A stretch of 64,000 nucleotides of DNA from positions 124,001-188,000 of the forward strand of contig NZ_BSTM01000012.1 in assembly GCF_030269515.1 (NCBI RefSeq). Reading direction: 5' to 3'. Numbering within the stretch: position 1 is the stretch's first letter; each line of letters begins with the position of its first letter. The position numbers and the translations under genes were made by a program. The DNA comes from Actinomadura sp. NBRC 104412 (GTDB lineage: Bacteria > Actinomycetota > Actinomycetes > Streptosporangiales > Streptosporangiaceae). The notes beneath the pieces are model-generated. The model ran no database searches, was not told where the DNA came from, and saw only the letters and a list, made by a program, of their open reading frames with translations. Shown one piece after another: positions 1 to 9,284 of this stretch.

Positions 1-1
1 C

Positions 2-1414
2 CTGCAAACGCACGCCGTCGTCGAAGGCACCCTCTGCTACACCGGCGACCTGTCATCCCCCGGGGAGAAGGTCTACACGCTGGACTACTACCTGCGGCTG
101 GCGGAAGAACTCGTCGAAGCGGGCGTCCACGTACTGTGCATCAAGGACATGGCCGGGCTGCTCAGGGCCCCGGCCGCCCGCACTCTCGTCACGGCGTTGC
201 GCGAACGGTTCGACCAGCCCGTCCACCTCCACACGCACGACACCGCGGGAGGGCAGCTCGCGACATACCTCGCCGCCATCGACGCGGGCGTCGACGCCGT
301 GGACGGGGCCGCGTCCCCACTCGCGGGCACCACAAGCCAGCCACCGCTCCAGGCCATCGTGGCGCACACCGACTTCACCGAACGCTCCACAGGGATCGAC
401 CTGGACGCGCTCACCGCCATGGAGCCGTACTGGGAAGCGGTGCGCAAGATGTACGCGCCGTTCGAGATGGGCCTGCCCTCACCCACCGGACGGGTGTACC
501 GGCACGAGATCCCCGGCGGCCAGCTTTCCAACCTCCGCCAGCAGGCCGTCGCGCTCGGCCTCGGCGACCGGTTCGAGGAGGTCGAACGGCTCTACGAGGC
601 CGCCGACCGGATCCTCGGCCGGCTGGTCAAGGTCACCCCGTCCAGCAAGGTCGTCGGCGACCTCGCCCTCCATCTCGTCGCCGCCGGCGCCGACCCCGAG
701 GACTTCGCCGCCAACCCCGGCCGGTACGACGTCCCGGACAGCGTGATCGGCTTCCTCAACGGCGAACTGGGCGACCCGCCCGGAGGCTGGCCCGAGCCGT
801 TCCGGACACGGGCCCTGACAGGACGCCGCCACACCCCCGCCCGCGCCGAACTCACCGGCGACGAGGAGAAGGCACTCGCCGGCCCCGACGTCCGCGACAC
901 CCTCGACCGGCTCCTGTTCCCCGGGCCCGCCAAGGACTACCGCGAATCCCGCGCCGCCTACGGCGACCTCTCGGTGCTGCCCACCGGGGCGTTCCTGTAC
1001 GGGCTGCGCCCAGGCCACGAGATCTCCTTCGACCTGGAACCGGGCGTCAGGGTGCTGGCCGGGCTCGAAGCCGTCGGCGAGATCGACGAGGCCGGCGTCC
1101 GGCAGGTCATCTGCACCGTCAACGGGCAGCTCCGCACCCTGGCCGTACGCGACCGCTCCGTCGTGTCGGACGCCCCGCCCGTCGAACGCGCCGACCCGTC
1201 CGAACCGGGCCACGTGCCCGCGCCGTTCGACGGGTCCGTCACGTTGCGCGTGGCCAAGGGCGATCAGGTCGAGGCGGGCGACGTGGTCGCCACCATCGAA
1301 GCGATGAAGATGGAAGCCTCGATCACCGCCCCCATCGCCGGAACCGTCACCAGGCTGGCCGTACCCGAGGCGACCCAGGCCCAGGCAGGGGACCTGCTGG
1401 TAGTGATCTCCTGA
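2..1414 (+). CDS. pyc: pyruvate carboxylase, C-terminal part (gene begins before the window)
   Basis: Carboxylates pyruvate to oxaloacetate in the cytoplasm (anaplerosis). The reading frame is open from base 2, so only about the last 470 residues are present. It opens inside the carboxyltransferase barrel (VEGTLCYTGDL, then CIKDMAGLL and HTHDTAGG with the metal-binding histidines). It continues through the PC/OADA conserved region and ends in a biotinyl domain with EAMKMEAS; the biotinylated Lys codon is at 1307-1309. The barrel, linker and biotinyl order is that of single-chain pyruvate carboxylase. Oxaloacetate decarboxylase alpha chains share it but are unlikely in an aerobic actinomycete. 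The biotin carboxylase half must lie left of the window. Confidence 0.95.
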   Translation: MQTHAVVEGTLCYTGDLSSPGEKVYTLDYYLRLAEELVEAGVHVLCIKDMAGLLRAPAARTLVTALRERFDQPVHLHTHDTAGGQLATYLAAIDAGVDAVDGAASPLAGTTSQPPLQAIVAHTDFTERSTGIDLDALTAMEPYWEAVRKMYAPFEMGLPSPTGRVYRHEIPGGQLSNLRQQAVALGLGDRFEEVERLYEAADRILGRLVKVTPSSKVVGDLALHLVAAGADPEDFAANPGRYDVPDSVIGFLNGELGDPPGGWPEPFRTRALTGRRHTPARAELTGDEEKALAGPDVRDTLDRLLFPGPAKDYRESRAAYGDLSVLPTGAFLYGLRPGHEISFDLEPGVRVLAGLEAVGEIDEAGVRQVICTVNGQLRTLAVRDRSVVSDAPPVERADPSEPGHVPAPFDGSVTLRVAKGDQVEAGDVVATIEAMKMEASITAPIAGTVTRLAVPEATQAQAGDLLVVIS

Positions 1415-1592
1415 CGGCCCCATGTCCGCCGTTGGGGGCTTCGGGTCTCTTGTTGCGGTTCGGGGGTTGGGTTGTTGCCTTGGCGGCTACATCTTTGCGG
1501 GTTGCCGATCTCCTTCGCGGGTCTGATGACACCATGGGTGGTGCCCGAGAAGACTGATTTCGGGTACTTGGTGTGCACGAGAAAGTGATGGG

Positions 1593-2933
1593 ATGGCGGC
1601 GGTCAGGCGGGGTGCGGGGGGCGCTCGGGATCGGGTCCGGTTCACCGCGGTCGTGGCGGCGCTGGTCTTCGGGTCGAGCGCGGGCGCGGCCGTGAGCCCG
1701 AGCGTGGAGGGCCAGGTCAAGCAGGCCGTTGTCGCCTCGTACCGGCAGCCCTATGTCGACCCACAGGTCGGCTCGTATGACAAGGAGAAGCTGCGCGTCA
1801 CCCTGGACGCGACCCATGCGGCGGGCATGTACGGCCTGTACTCGGCCGTGCGCCATGACGCGGACTCCTGGAGCGGTGCGGCCGGGGTCGCGGATGTGCG
1901 TACCGAACGCCCCGTACGGGCGGGCATGGAACACCGGGTGGGGAGCGTCACCAAGACGTTCATCGCTACGGCCGTGCTCAAGCTGGTCGAGCAAGGGCGT
2001 GTCCAGCTTGATGCTCCCATCGGGGACTACCTGCCGGAGACGGTGCCCGGTGCGCGCGGGCGGCAGATCACCGTGCGGATGCTGCTCAACCACACCAGCG
2101 GGATCGCCGACTACATCGTGTACGTGTTCCCGTCCCTGCGGAGTCTGTCGCCCAGGAGCCTGGATGGGGGGCGCCTCGACACCCTGCGTCCGGCGCAGCT
2201 CGCCGCCTGGGGTCTGGCAGGGCCGCCCACCAACTCTCCAGGGGCGTCCTGGTCGTACTCCAACACCAACTACGTCATTCTCGGGCTGCTGCTGGAGAAG
2301 GTGACCGGGGTCAAGGCCGAGACCTTCATCGACCGGAACGTCATCAAGCCGGCGGGGCTGAAGCACACCTATTTCCCTCGGACGCCCTATGTGGAGCGGG
2401 CGCACTCCCGGCAGTACGAGTCGCTGTACGGCTACGCCGACCCGCCCCGTGAGTACAGCGTCTACAACATGTCCTGGGCCGGTACGGCGGGTGCGCTGGT
2501 GTCCACCATGGATGACCTCAACCGCTTCTACCGTGCTCTGCTCACGGGCAGGCTGATCGGGACGGGCGCCCTGACCGAGATGCTGCGGACCGTCCCTGTG
2601 CGGGACCCCAGCGGCACCACCGTGCTGAACTACGGGCTCGGCCTGTACGCGCTCGATCTTCCTTGCGGCAGGTTCTGGGGCCATGACGGGGTTGTCTTCG
2701 GGGCGGGCACGCAGGCACTGTCCAGCCCTGATGGCCGCCGACAGGTGGCGATCGGCTTCAACCGCACCAAGTACCAGAAGCTGAACGGGCAGGGCATGCC
2801 GGTGCCGCACGCCATCGACAACGCATTGGGCGCGCACATCGCACAAGCCCTCTGCGGAGGCCGCGGTACGTTCGCCGTGCCCGACCGTCCCCCGATCCCG
2901 CCGCTGCCCCTGGAGTTCCTGGCTTCGCGCTAG
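1593..2933 (+). CDS. secreted serine hydrolase, beta-lactamase / D-Ala-D-Ala carboxypeptidase family
   Basis: 446 residues. A twin-Arg-poor signal peptide (basic start, hydrophobic stretch about residues 17-33, Ala-rich end) indicates export. The three class C beta-lactamase / Streptomyces R61 carboxypeptidase motifs are present: S118-V-T-K121 (nucleophile and general base), Y222-S-N224 and H364-D-G366 in place of KTG. The family covers DD-carboxypeptidases, esterases and D-aminopeptidases, so the substrate is unknown; a cell-wall peptide is the likeliest. It converges with the threonine dehydratase gene: their stop codons overlap by 4 bp (2930-2933). The ATG at 1593 follows a purine-rich stretch but has no strong Shine-Dalgarno. 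Confidence 0.88.
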   Translation: MAAVRRGAGGARDRVRFTAVVAALVFGSSAGAAVSPSVEGQVKQAVVASYRQPYVDPQVGSYDKEKLRVTLDATHAAGMYGLYSAVRHDADSWSGAAGVADVRTERPVRAGMEHRVGSVTKTFIATAVLKLVEQGRVQLDAPIGDYLPETVPGARGRQITVRMLLNHTSGIADYIVYVFPSLRSLSPRSLDGGRLDTLRPAQLAAWGLAGPPTNSPGASWSYSNTNYVILGLLLEKVTGVKAETFIDRNVIKPAGLKHTYFPRTPYVERAHSRQYESLYGYADPPREYSVYNMSWAGTAGALVSTMDDLNRFYRALLTGRLIGTGALTEMLRTVPVRDPSGTTVLNYGLGLYALDLPCGRFWGHDGVVFGAGTQALSSPDGRRQVAIGFNRTKYQKLNGQGMPVPHAIDNALGAHIAQALCGGRGTFAVPDRPPIPPLPLEFLASR

Positions 2934-3880
2934 GCCAGGTCGTCGGGACTGGTGTTGGCGCCGCACAGCAGGACCGCGACACGTTCGCCTTCGGCCGGGC
3001 GGTACGCGCCGCTGGCGAGCGCGGCGGCAGCGGCGGCGCCGCTGGGCTCCACCACCAGGCGGTACTCCTCCCAGAGGCGGCGGCGGGTCGCGCTGATCGC
3101 CTCATCGGTGACCAGCACGGAACGGACGCCCGCCCGCGTCACGGCGGCGTAGGGGATCTCCCCGAGACGGCTGGCCCCGAGCGCATCCGCCGCCACCCCC
3201 GACACCTCCACGTGCACGGGTTTCCCGGCCTGTAGTGCCGCGTTCAGTGTGGGGGCGGTATGGGGCTCCACGCTCACGACGTCGGCCCTTCCGTCCAGGG
3301 CGGTGGCGACCCCGGCGATCAGCCCGCCGCCTCCGACCGCGACCAGGACGGTGTCGATCTCACCCTTGGTCTGCTCCATCAGCTCCAAGGCGATGGTGCC
3401 CGCACCCGCGCACATCTCGGGCTGGTCGTAGGGGTGGCAGAAGAGAGCCCCCGTGTCCTTCTGGCGCTTGATGGCGGCCTCGTAGGCGTCGGCGTACTTC
3501 ACCCCGACCTGAACCACAGTCGCACCGAGAGCGCGCAGCCTCGCCACCTTCACGGCAGGCGCGGTCTCCGGCACGTACACCTCGGCCTTGGCGCCCACCT
3601 GTGAGGCGGCGTACGCGAAGGCCAGGCCCGCGTTCCCGCCGGACGCCGCGACGATCCCCGCCTCCGGGAGCTCGTCCGCCTCAAGCGCGGCCAGGATGCG
3701 GTTGAACGCCCCCCTTGCCTTGAAGGAGCCCGTGTGCTGGGTGTGCTCCAGCTTCCACCACATCGTGCCTGCCAGATTCCGGGGCACGAACGCCGCCAGG
3801 TCGAGCCGCATCACGGGCGTCCTCCGGACATGGCCCGCGATCCGCCGCGCCGCATCCCGGACGTCCGAAACGTCGATCAT
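2930..3880 (-). CDS. threonine/serine dehydratase-type PLP enzyme
   Basis: 316 residues, fold type II PLP enzyme that probably deaminates L-threonine or L-serine to the 2-oxo acid. The PLP lysine is K54 in GSFKARGAF. The glycine-rich phosphate-binding loop GGGGLIAG lies at about 178-185, and SGGNAG at about 80-85 contacts the substrate carboxylate. There is no C-terminal ACT domain, so it resembles the catabolic/short form rather than biosynthetic IlvA. Its ATG overlaps the TGA of the upstream sigma factor gene (ATGA, 3877-3880), implying translational coupling. A racemase or a more specialised ammonia-lyase is possible. Confidence 0.88.
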   Translation of the reverse strand: MIDVSDVRDAARRIAGHVRRTPVMRLDLAAFVPRNLAGTMWWKLEHTQHTGSFKARGAFNRILAALEADELPEAGIVAASGGNAGLAFAYAASQVGAKAEVYVPETAPAVKVARLRALGATVVQVGVKYADAYEAAIKRQKDTGALFCHPYDQPEMCAGAGTIALELMEQTKGEIDTVLVAVGGGGLIAGVATALDGRADVVSVEPHTAPTLNAALQAGKPVHVEVSGVAADALGASRLGEIPYAAVTRAGVRSVLVTDEAISATRRRLWEEYRLVVEPSGAAAAAALASGAYRPAEGERVAVLLCGANTSPDDLA

Positions 3881-5163
3881 GTCAACCTCTCACTCGCCGC
3901 CCTCTTCTCAAGGACGGCCCGTTCGGCGGCGTTGCGGGTCAGGGACGCCGCGCGGGCGAACTCGGCCTGCGCCTCCGCGTACCGGCCCAACCTGGACAGC
4001 AGGTCACCGCGCACGCTCGGCAGCAGATGGTACTTCTTGAGCGCGGGCTCGTCCGCCAGCGCGTCCACGGCTTGCAGGCCCTTCTCCGGGCCCTCCGCCA
4101 TGCCGATCGCGACGGCGCGGTTCAGCTCCACGATGGGGGACGGGGCGACCCGCGCGAGGATCCCGTACAGCGCCGCGATCCGCGCCCAGTCGGTCTCCTC
4201 GGCGGTGGACGCCTGCGCGTGGCACGCGGCGATCGCGGCCTGGAGCACGTATCGGCCGGGCGGGCCGCCGAGCTTCTCGGCGCGCAGCAGCGCCGCGTAC
4301 CCCCGGCTGATCAGCAGCCGATCCCACAGCCCGCGGTTCTGCTCCAGGATCGGGACGGGCGCGCCGTCCGGACCGGTGCGGGCCCGCGACCGGGACGCCT
4401 GGATCTCCATCAGCGCGACCAGCCCGTGGACCTCGGCCTCCTCCGGCGCGAGCCCGGCCAGCAGCCGGCCGAGGCGCAGCGCCTCCTGGCACAGGTCGGT
4501 CCGGATGAGGTCGTCGCCCGCGGTCGCCGCGTACCCCTCGTTGAAGATCAGGTAGATGACTTCCAGCACCGACGACAGCCGTTCCGCGCGGTCCTCGCCC
4601 TCCGGCACCTCGAACGGGACGCCCGCCTCCGACAGGGTGCGCTTGGCCCGCACGATCCGCTGCGCGACGGTCGGCTCGGGAACGAGGAACGCCCGCGCGA
4701 TCTCGTCGGTGGCCAGCCCGCCCAGCATCCGCAGCGTCAGCGCGATCCGCGCCGCGGCGGGCAGCACCGGATGGCAGGCGGTGAAGATCAGCCGGAGCAC
4801 GTCGTCCTCGATGCGGTCCTCGTCCAGGACGGCGTCGACGTCCGCGCCGGGACCCACGGCCCCGCCGGTCTCCTGGCGGTGGCCGATCTCCTCCAGCTTG
4901 CGTTCGAGCGTCCGGTCCCGGCGGATCCGGTCCACGGCACGGCGCTTGGCGATGGTCATCAGCCAGGCCCCCGGATTGTCCGGGACGCCGGTCCGCGGCC
5001 ACTGCTCCAGCGCCGTGACCAGCGCGTCCTGCGCCAGTTCCTCGGCGAGCCCGACATCGCGCACCATCCGGGCGACCCCGCCGATGATCCGGGCGGACTC
5101 CAGCCGCCACACCGCGTCGACGGTCCGGTGGACGTCGGGACGGCCGGGATCGGTGATGCTCAC
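3877..5163 (-). CDS. ECF RNA polymerase sigma factor with C-terminal TPR-like extension (ECF42-like)
   Basis: About 428 residues. Sigma region 2 is at the N-terminus (EELAQDALVTALEQWP, then GAWLMTIAKRRAVDRIRR) and region 4 near 130-175 (GLATDEIARAFLVPEPTVAQR). A long helical C-terminal half with a TPR-like last part (LGRYAEAQAEFARAA) makes it more than twice the length of a simple ECF factor. This architecture beside a YCII/DGPF protein is the published hallmark of the ECF42 group, where the C-terminal extension rather than an anti-sigma factor controls activity. I take GTG 5163 as the start; the alternative GTG at 5187 lies inside a 15-bp inverted repeat and would add eight residues. Confidence 0.9.
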   Translation of the reverse strand: MSITDPGRPDVHRTVDAVWRLESARIIGGVARMVRDVGLAEELAQDALVTALEQWPRTGVPDNPGAWLMTIAKRRAVDRIRRDRTLERKLEEIGHRQETGGAVGPGADVDAVLDEDRIEDDVLRLIFTACHPVLPAAARIALTLRMLGGLATDEIARAFLVPEPTVAQRIVRAKRTLSEAGVPFEVPEGEDRAERLSSVLEVIYLIFNEGYAATAGDDLIRTDLCQEALRLGRLLAGLAPEEAEVHGLVALMEIQASRSRARTGPDGAPVPILEQNRGLWDRLLISRGYAALLRAEKLGGPPGRYVLQAAIAACHAQASTAEETDWARIAALYGILARVAPSPIVELNRAVAIGMAEGPEKGLQAVDALADEPALKKYHLLPSVRGDLLSRLGRYAEAQAEFARAASLTRNAAERAVLEKRAASERLT

Positions 5164-5183
5164 GCCGACGATGAGAGCAAACA

Positions 5184-5220
5184 CCACGGCCCCGGCGCAA
5201 ACCGCGCGCCGGGGCCGTGG
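5184..5220 (-). terminator. 15-bp perfect hairpin between the DGPF and sigma factor genes
   Basis: Arms CCACGGCCCCGGCGC (5184-5198) and its exact reverse complement (5206-5220) flank a 7-nt loop. It starts 13 nt after the DGPF stop codon and ends 21 nt before the chosen sigma start, so leftward read-through RNA would fold here. No T tract follows. It may be a partial terminator or attenuator setting the sigma:DGPF ratio, or an RNA-stability element. Confidence 0.6.
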
Positions 5221-5232
5221 GATGCCCGTGGA

Positions 5233-5577
5233 TCACTGCCCGGGAGTGTCCTCGGGGCCGAAGACCTGCTGGATCACGCCCTCGCCGTCGCCGACGATGG
5301 ACCAGAACCGCTTGGACAGCTCGATGGCCTCCTCCTTGCTGCGCACCTCGATCAGCGCGAAGCCCACCACGACCTCCTTGGCCTCGGTGTAGGGGCCATC
5401 GGTGACGGTGATCTTGCCGCCGGAGGACCTGATGGTGGTGGCCCGCGGGTCCAGCCCGCCGGTGGCCAGCAGCACCCCGGACTTGCTCATCTCCTCGATG
5501 AACCGGCCCATCTCCTCGGCCTGCACGGCGTCCGGCTCGCCGCCCGCGGTGTCGGTCGTCATCATCATGAACCGCAT
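5233..5577 (-). CDS. YCII-related / DGPF domain protein, partner of the ECF42-like sigma factor
   Basis: 114 residues from ATG 5577, which has AGGAGAG about 4 nt upstream; an in-frame ATG at 5622 lacks such a site. The chain starts MRFMMMTTD and contains VTDGPYTEAKEVVVGF, whose DGPF-like segment (DGPYTE) defines this YCII-related family. The fold is a small ferredoxin-like dimer. Such proteins are genetically tied to ECF42 sigma factors in actinobacteria and are often part of their regulon; enzymatic activity is unproven. It is followed by a hairpin and then the sigma gene in the same direction. Confidence 0.88.
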   Translation of the reverse strand: MRFMMMTTDTAGGEPDAVQAEEMGRFIEEMSKSGVLLATGGLDPRATTIRSSGGKITVTDGPYTEAKEVVVGFALIEVRSKEEAIELSKRFWSIVGDGEGVIQQVFGPEDTPGQ

Positions 5578-5910
5578 CGTCTCTCCTCTGCCGTCGAGGG
5601 GCCCTTCCGGCCTCCCGTTCACCCACGCGTCGAACGCGGGACGGCCCGATCGACAACCCCCGAGGTGATTTTCCCGAATTTTTCCAGACGAGCTTCCTGG
5701 GGAGGGGTCTACGAGGGGTTTCCCTAGGTGGTGTAAGGAGTGCTTGCCCCCGGACGTCCCGGAGGGGGGAACCGGTCCCCTCGTCGAGGGTCGGCGAGCG
5801 TCCCGGCGCTTGCGGATTCTTTACGGGGACCTTCCGGTGTATTCGCCGCTGTTTCCCGGGCGGTCCCGATTCGCTTTCCCGTTGCGGTGGCGGGCGGCTA
5901 TCGTGCGTGG

Positions 5911-8900
5911 ATGCTCTTCGGGGTGCTGGGTCCGCTGGCGGTGTGGACCGACGCTGGCGAGCCCGTGGCGGTGCCCGGGCTGAAGGTGCGTGCCCTCCTG
6001 GCCGACCTGCTGCTCAACGAGGGGCGGCCGGTGCCCGCCGACCGGCTGATCGACGACCTGTGGGGGGACGAGCCGCCCGGCGACCCGCCCGCCGCGCTGT
6101 CGGCGAAGGTGTCGCAGCTACGCCGCGTGCTGGAGGACGCCGAGCCCGGCGCCCGCTCGCTGGTCGCCACCGGTCCCGCCGGCTACGCGCTGGACGTCGA
6201 CCCCGAGCGTGTGGACGCGCATCGCTTCCAGGCCGTCACCGCGCAGGCCCGTACGGCGATGGACCAGCTCGCCCGCGCGGAGCTGCTCGCCGAGGCGCTG
6301 GAGATGTGGCGGGGCGCGGCGCTGGCCGACCTCGCCGACGAGCCGTTCACCCGTGCCGCGATCGCCCGCCTTGAGGAGCTGCGCCTCACCACCCTGGAAG
6401 ATCACGCGGAGCTGCGGCTGGAACTGGGCGAGCATGGCGCCCTGGCCGCAGAGCTGGGCGCGCTGCTCGCCGACCACCCGCTCCGGGAACGGCTGCGCGC
6501 CACGCACATGCGCGCCCTCTACCGTTCGGGACGGCGGAGCGAGGCGCTGGAGAGCTACGAGCGGCTGCGCACGCTGCTGTCGGACGAGCTGGGTCTGGAC
6601 CCGGGCGCCGAACTGGTCGCGCTGCACCAGTCGATCCTCGTCCAGGCCCCGGAGCTGGACGTGCCAGCGCCCGCGCACGTCGCCGTCGCCGCGCCCGCCG
6701 ACCGTCCCCGCACGAACCTGCCCAAGCCGGCATCCGAGCTGATCGGCCGGGACGACGCCGTCGCCGAGGTCCGCGCGCGCCTGGGCTCGGACCGGCTGGT
6801 CACGCTCACCGGTCCGGGGGGCGTCGGCAAGACCCGGCTCGCGGTCGAGGCGGCGTCGGACGTCCCGGACGCGGCGGACGTGTGGATGGTGGAGCTGGCC
6901 GCCTTCGACCGGTCCGCCACGGCCGACGAGCTCGTCGACGGCGTCCTGAGGGTCCTGGACATACGCGACCAAAGGACGCAGGACCCGCCGCACCGGCGGG
7001 TCGCCGAGGCGGTCGGCGGACGGCCGTTCCTGCTCGTCCTGGACAACTGCGAGCATGTCGTCGATCAGGTCGCCGGGCTGGTGCGGCGGCTGCTCGACGA
7101 CGTCCCCGGCCTGCGCGTGCTGGCGACGAGCCGGGAGCCGCTGGGGCTGGCGGGCGAGGTGGTGTGGAACGTGCCGCCGCTGGACGTCCCGGACCCCGTC
7201 CCGTCCGAGGGGTCGGGGCGGCCCGGTCCCGATCCGGCCGGGCTGGAACGTTCAAGCGCGGTCCGGCTGTTCGTGGCGAGGGCCGCGGCGGCGGCGCGGG
7301 ACTTCCGGCTGGACGACGATTCCGCCGCCGCGGTCGCCGCGCTCTGCCGCCGCCTTGACGGGATTCCGCTCGCCCTGGAGCTGGCCGCCACCCGCGTCCG
7401 GTCGCTGGGGGTGCACGGGCTGGTGTCGCGGCTGGACGACCGGTTCAGGCTGCCGGCCACCGGGCATCGCGGCGCCCCGCGGTGGCAGCGCACCCTCACC
7501 GCGGTGATCGAGTGGAGCTGGGAGCTGCTGTCCGAGCCGGAGCGCGCCGTGCTGCGCCGCCTGTCCGCGCATGCCGGCGGCTGCACGCTGGAGGCCGCCG
7601 AGGCGGTGTGCGCGGGCGACGACATCCCCGTCTTCGACGTGCTCGACCTGCTGGTGAAGCTGGTCGACAGGTCCCTGGTGGTGATGACCGACGAGCCCGG
7701 GGGGCCGCGCTACCGGATGCCGGAGCCGGTCGCCGCCTACTGCGCCGACCGGCTGGCGGAGGCGGGCGAGCGCGAGGAGACGCTGGAGCGCCACCACCGG
7801 TACTACGTCGAGCTGGCCGAGCGCGCCGAGCCGTACCTGTTCGGCCGCGACCAGGATTACTACCTCCGGCTGCTGGACAGCGAGGCCGCCAACTTCCGCG
7901 TCGCGCTGGACGGCCCGGACGGTCTGCGCCTCGCCAATGCGCTCACCTGGTACTGGTTCCTGAGGCGACGCCTGTCGGAGGCCGTACGGTCCCTGGACGC
8001 GGCCATGACCATCGGCGGCGTCCCGGCCGCGCTCGCCCGCGCGAAGGCGTGGCGGGCCGGGTTCGGGATCCTCCTGGGAGACGCCGACTGGCACGCGCGG
8101 CGCGCCGAGGCGCTGGCCGTCCTGGACCAGACCGCCCCGTTCCACCGGGCCCGCGCCCAGTGGTTCCTGGCGTTCGTCGGCGGGGACCTGGAGGACCTCA
8201 ACGCCGGCGAGCGGCTCGCCGACGTGGCGCTGGAGACGTTCCACGAGCACGGCGACCTGTGGGGCGAGGCCGCCACGCTGATCCTGAGGGCGCGGCACGC
8301 GCACGCGCGCGGCGAGCCCGCCGCCCTGGAACGCGAGGGCGAGCGCGCCGCGCGGCTGTTCGGCAAGCTCGGTGACCGCTGGGGCCAGCTCCAGGCGGCC
8401 GAGTGGCTCGCCGCCTACGCCGAGCTGACCGGTGACTACGAACGTGCCGACGCGCTGCAGCGGGACGGCCTTCGCATGGCCGAGGAACTGCACCTGTGGC
8501 CGGACGTCGCGATGCGGCAGGCATGGCTGGGCTGGATCGCCTTGCAGCGGGGCCGGTTCGCCGAGGCCCGCACCTACTGCGAGCAGGTGCAGAGCGCGCC
8601 CCACTCGCCGGCCCAGGTCTTCACCGAGATCGTCCAGGGCTTCGTCGCCCGTTACGAGGGCGACCCGGATGAGGCGGAGTCCCGGCTGAAGGCTCTGCTG
8701 GAGACCGTGCGGGAGGAGGACGGCGCCCAGCCGCCCCTCTTCCTTCCGCTGCTCTACGTGGGGCTTGGGCACGCGGCCGAGCTGCGCGGCGACCTGGAGC
8801 GCTCCGTCGATCTGCACCGCCGTGCCCTGTCCGTCGCCCTCCAACTGGAGGCACCCCGCGACATGGCGTTCTCCCTTGAGGGTTTGGCCAGCGTGCTGAG

Positions 8901-9126
8901 CATCGCCGGGCATCCTGAGTGCTCCGCCCGCTTCCTGGGTGCCGCCATGGCCGTCCGCCGCACGTCCGGCCTGACACCGGGCCCGGCCGAACGGTCCGAC
9001 ATCGCCCGTACCGAGTCGCGGCTCCGGGAGGCCATGGCCGCCGCCGCCATGGAGACCACTCTGAACGCGGGTGCCACCCTCGCCCCGGAGACCTGCCTGA
9101 ACGAGGCCGGCACCATCGCCCTCTGA
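5911..9126 (+). CDS. SARP-type transcriptional regulator with STAND ATPase and TPR domains (AfsR-like)
   Basis: 1071 residues from ATG 5911 (MLFGVLGPLAV). The ORF is open upstream to 5740, but similarity to SARPs begins here. Order: OmpR-type winged helix about 1-95, bacterial transcriptional activation domain about 100-250, NB-ARC ATPase about 275-560 with P-loop GPGGVGKTR and Walker B LLVLDNCEH, then TPR-like helices to the end. SARPs activate biosynthetic clusters; large AfsR-like ones use the ATPase as a switch. It is the first of three STAND proteins around the leftward triad at 11426-14192. No clear Shine-Dalgarno precedes the ATG, so translation may be leaderless. Confidence 0.88.
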   Translation: MLFGVLGPLAVWTDAGEPVAVPGLKVRALLADLLLNEGRPVPADRLIDDLWGDEPPGDPPAALSAKVSQLRRVLEDAEPGARSLVATGPAGYALDVDPERVDAHRFQAVTAQARTAMDQLARAELLAEALEMWRGAALADLADEPFTRAAIARLEELRLTTLEDHAELRLELGEHGALAAELGALLADHPLRERLRATHMRALYRSGRRSEALESYERLRTLLSDELGLDPGAELVALHQSILVQAPELDVPAPAHVAVAAPADRPRTNLPKPASELIGRDDAVAEVRARLGSDRLVTLTGPGGVGKTRLAVEAASDVPDAADVWMVELAAFDRSATADELVDGVLRVLDIRDQRTQDPPHRRVAEAVGGRPFLLVLDNCEHVVDQVAGLVRRLLDDVPGLRVLATSREPLGLAGEVVWNVPPLDVPDPVPSEGSGRPGPDPAGLERSSAVRLFVARAAAAARDFRLDDDSAAAVAALCRRLDGIPLALELAATRVRSLGVHGLVSRLDDRFRLPATGHRGAPRWQRTLTAVIEWSWELLSEPERAVLRRLSAHAGGCTLEAAEAVCAGDDIPVFDVLDLLVKLVDRSLVVMTDEPGGPRYRMPEPVAAYCADRLAEAGEREETLERHHRYYVELAERAEPYLFGRDQDYYLRLLDSEAANFRVALDGPDGLRLANALTWYWFLRRRLSEAVRSLDAAMTIGGVPAALARAKAWRAGFGILLGDADWHARRAEALAVLDQTAPFHRARAQWFLAFVGGDLEDLNAGERLADVALETFHEHGDLWGEAATLILRARHAHARGEPAALEREGERAARLFGKLGDRWGQLQAAEWLAAYAELTGDYERADALQRDGLRMAEELHLWPDVAMRQAWLGWIALQRGRFAEARTYCEQVQSAPHSPAQVFTEIVQGFVARYEGDPDEAESRLKALLETVREEDGAQPPLFLPLLYVGLGHAAELRGDLERSVDLHRRALSVALQLEAPRDMAFSLEGLASVLSIAGHPECSARFLGAAMAVRRTSGLTPGPAERSDIARTESRLREAMAAAAMETTLNAGATLAPETCLNEAGTIAL

Positions 9127-9284
9127 CCGTATTCCGGTAAATGCGCGCTGTGAATGCGCTTGCTGCATTGTCCGGGATTCTCTCTTGACGACGGGTTTCA
9201 GGCCGGGTAAAGATCCTGGGAAACATGCGGAAATCGCCGCCCCGATCCGCCAGGATGTTGGCCTCGTAGGGGCGGCGAGCAAGG

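Noticed and set aside
136-1557. 473-codon rightward frame overlapping pyruvate carboxylase
   Set aside because: Arg/Pro-rich shadow of the real frame with no recognisable domain; the biotinyl and carboxyltransferase motifs are in the other frame.
7252-9282. 676-codon leftward frame under the first SARP gene
   Set aside because: Antisense shadow produced by high GC; Arg/Gly/His-rich with no motif, while the opposite strand carries NB-ARC and TPR sequence.
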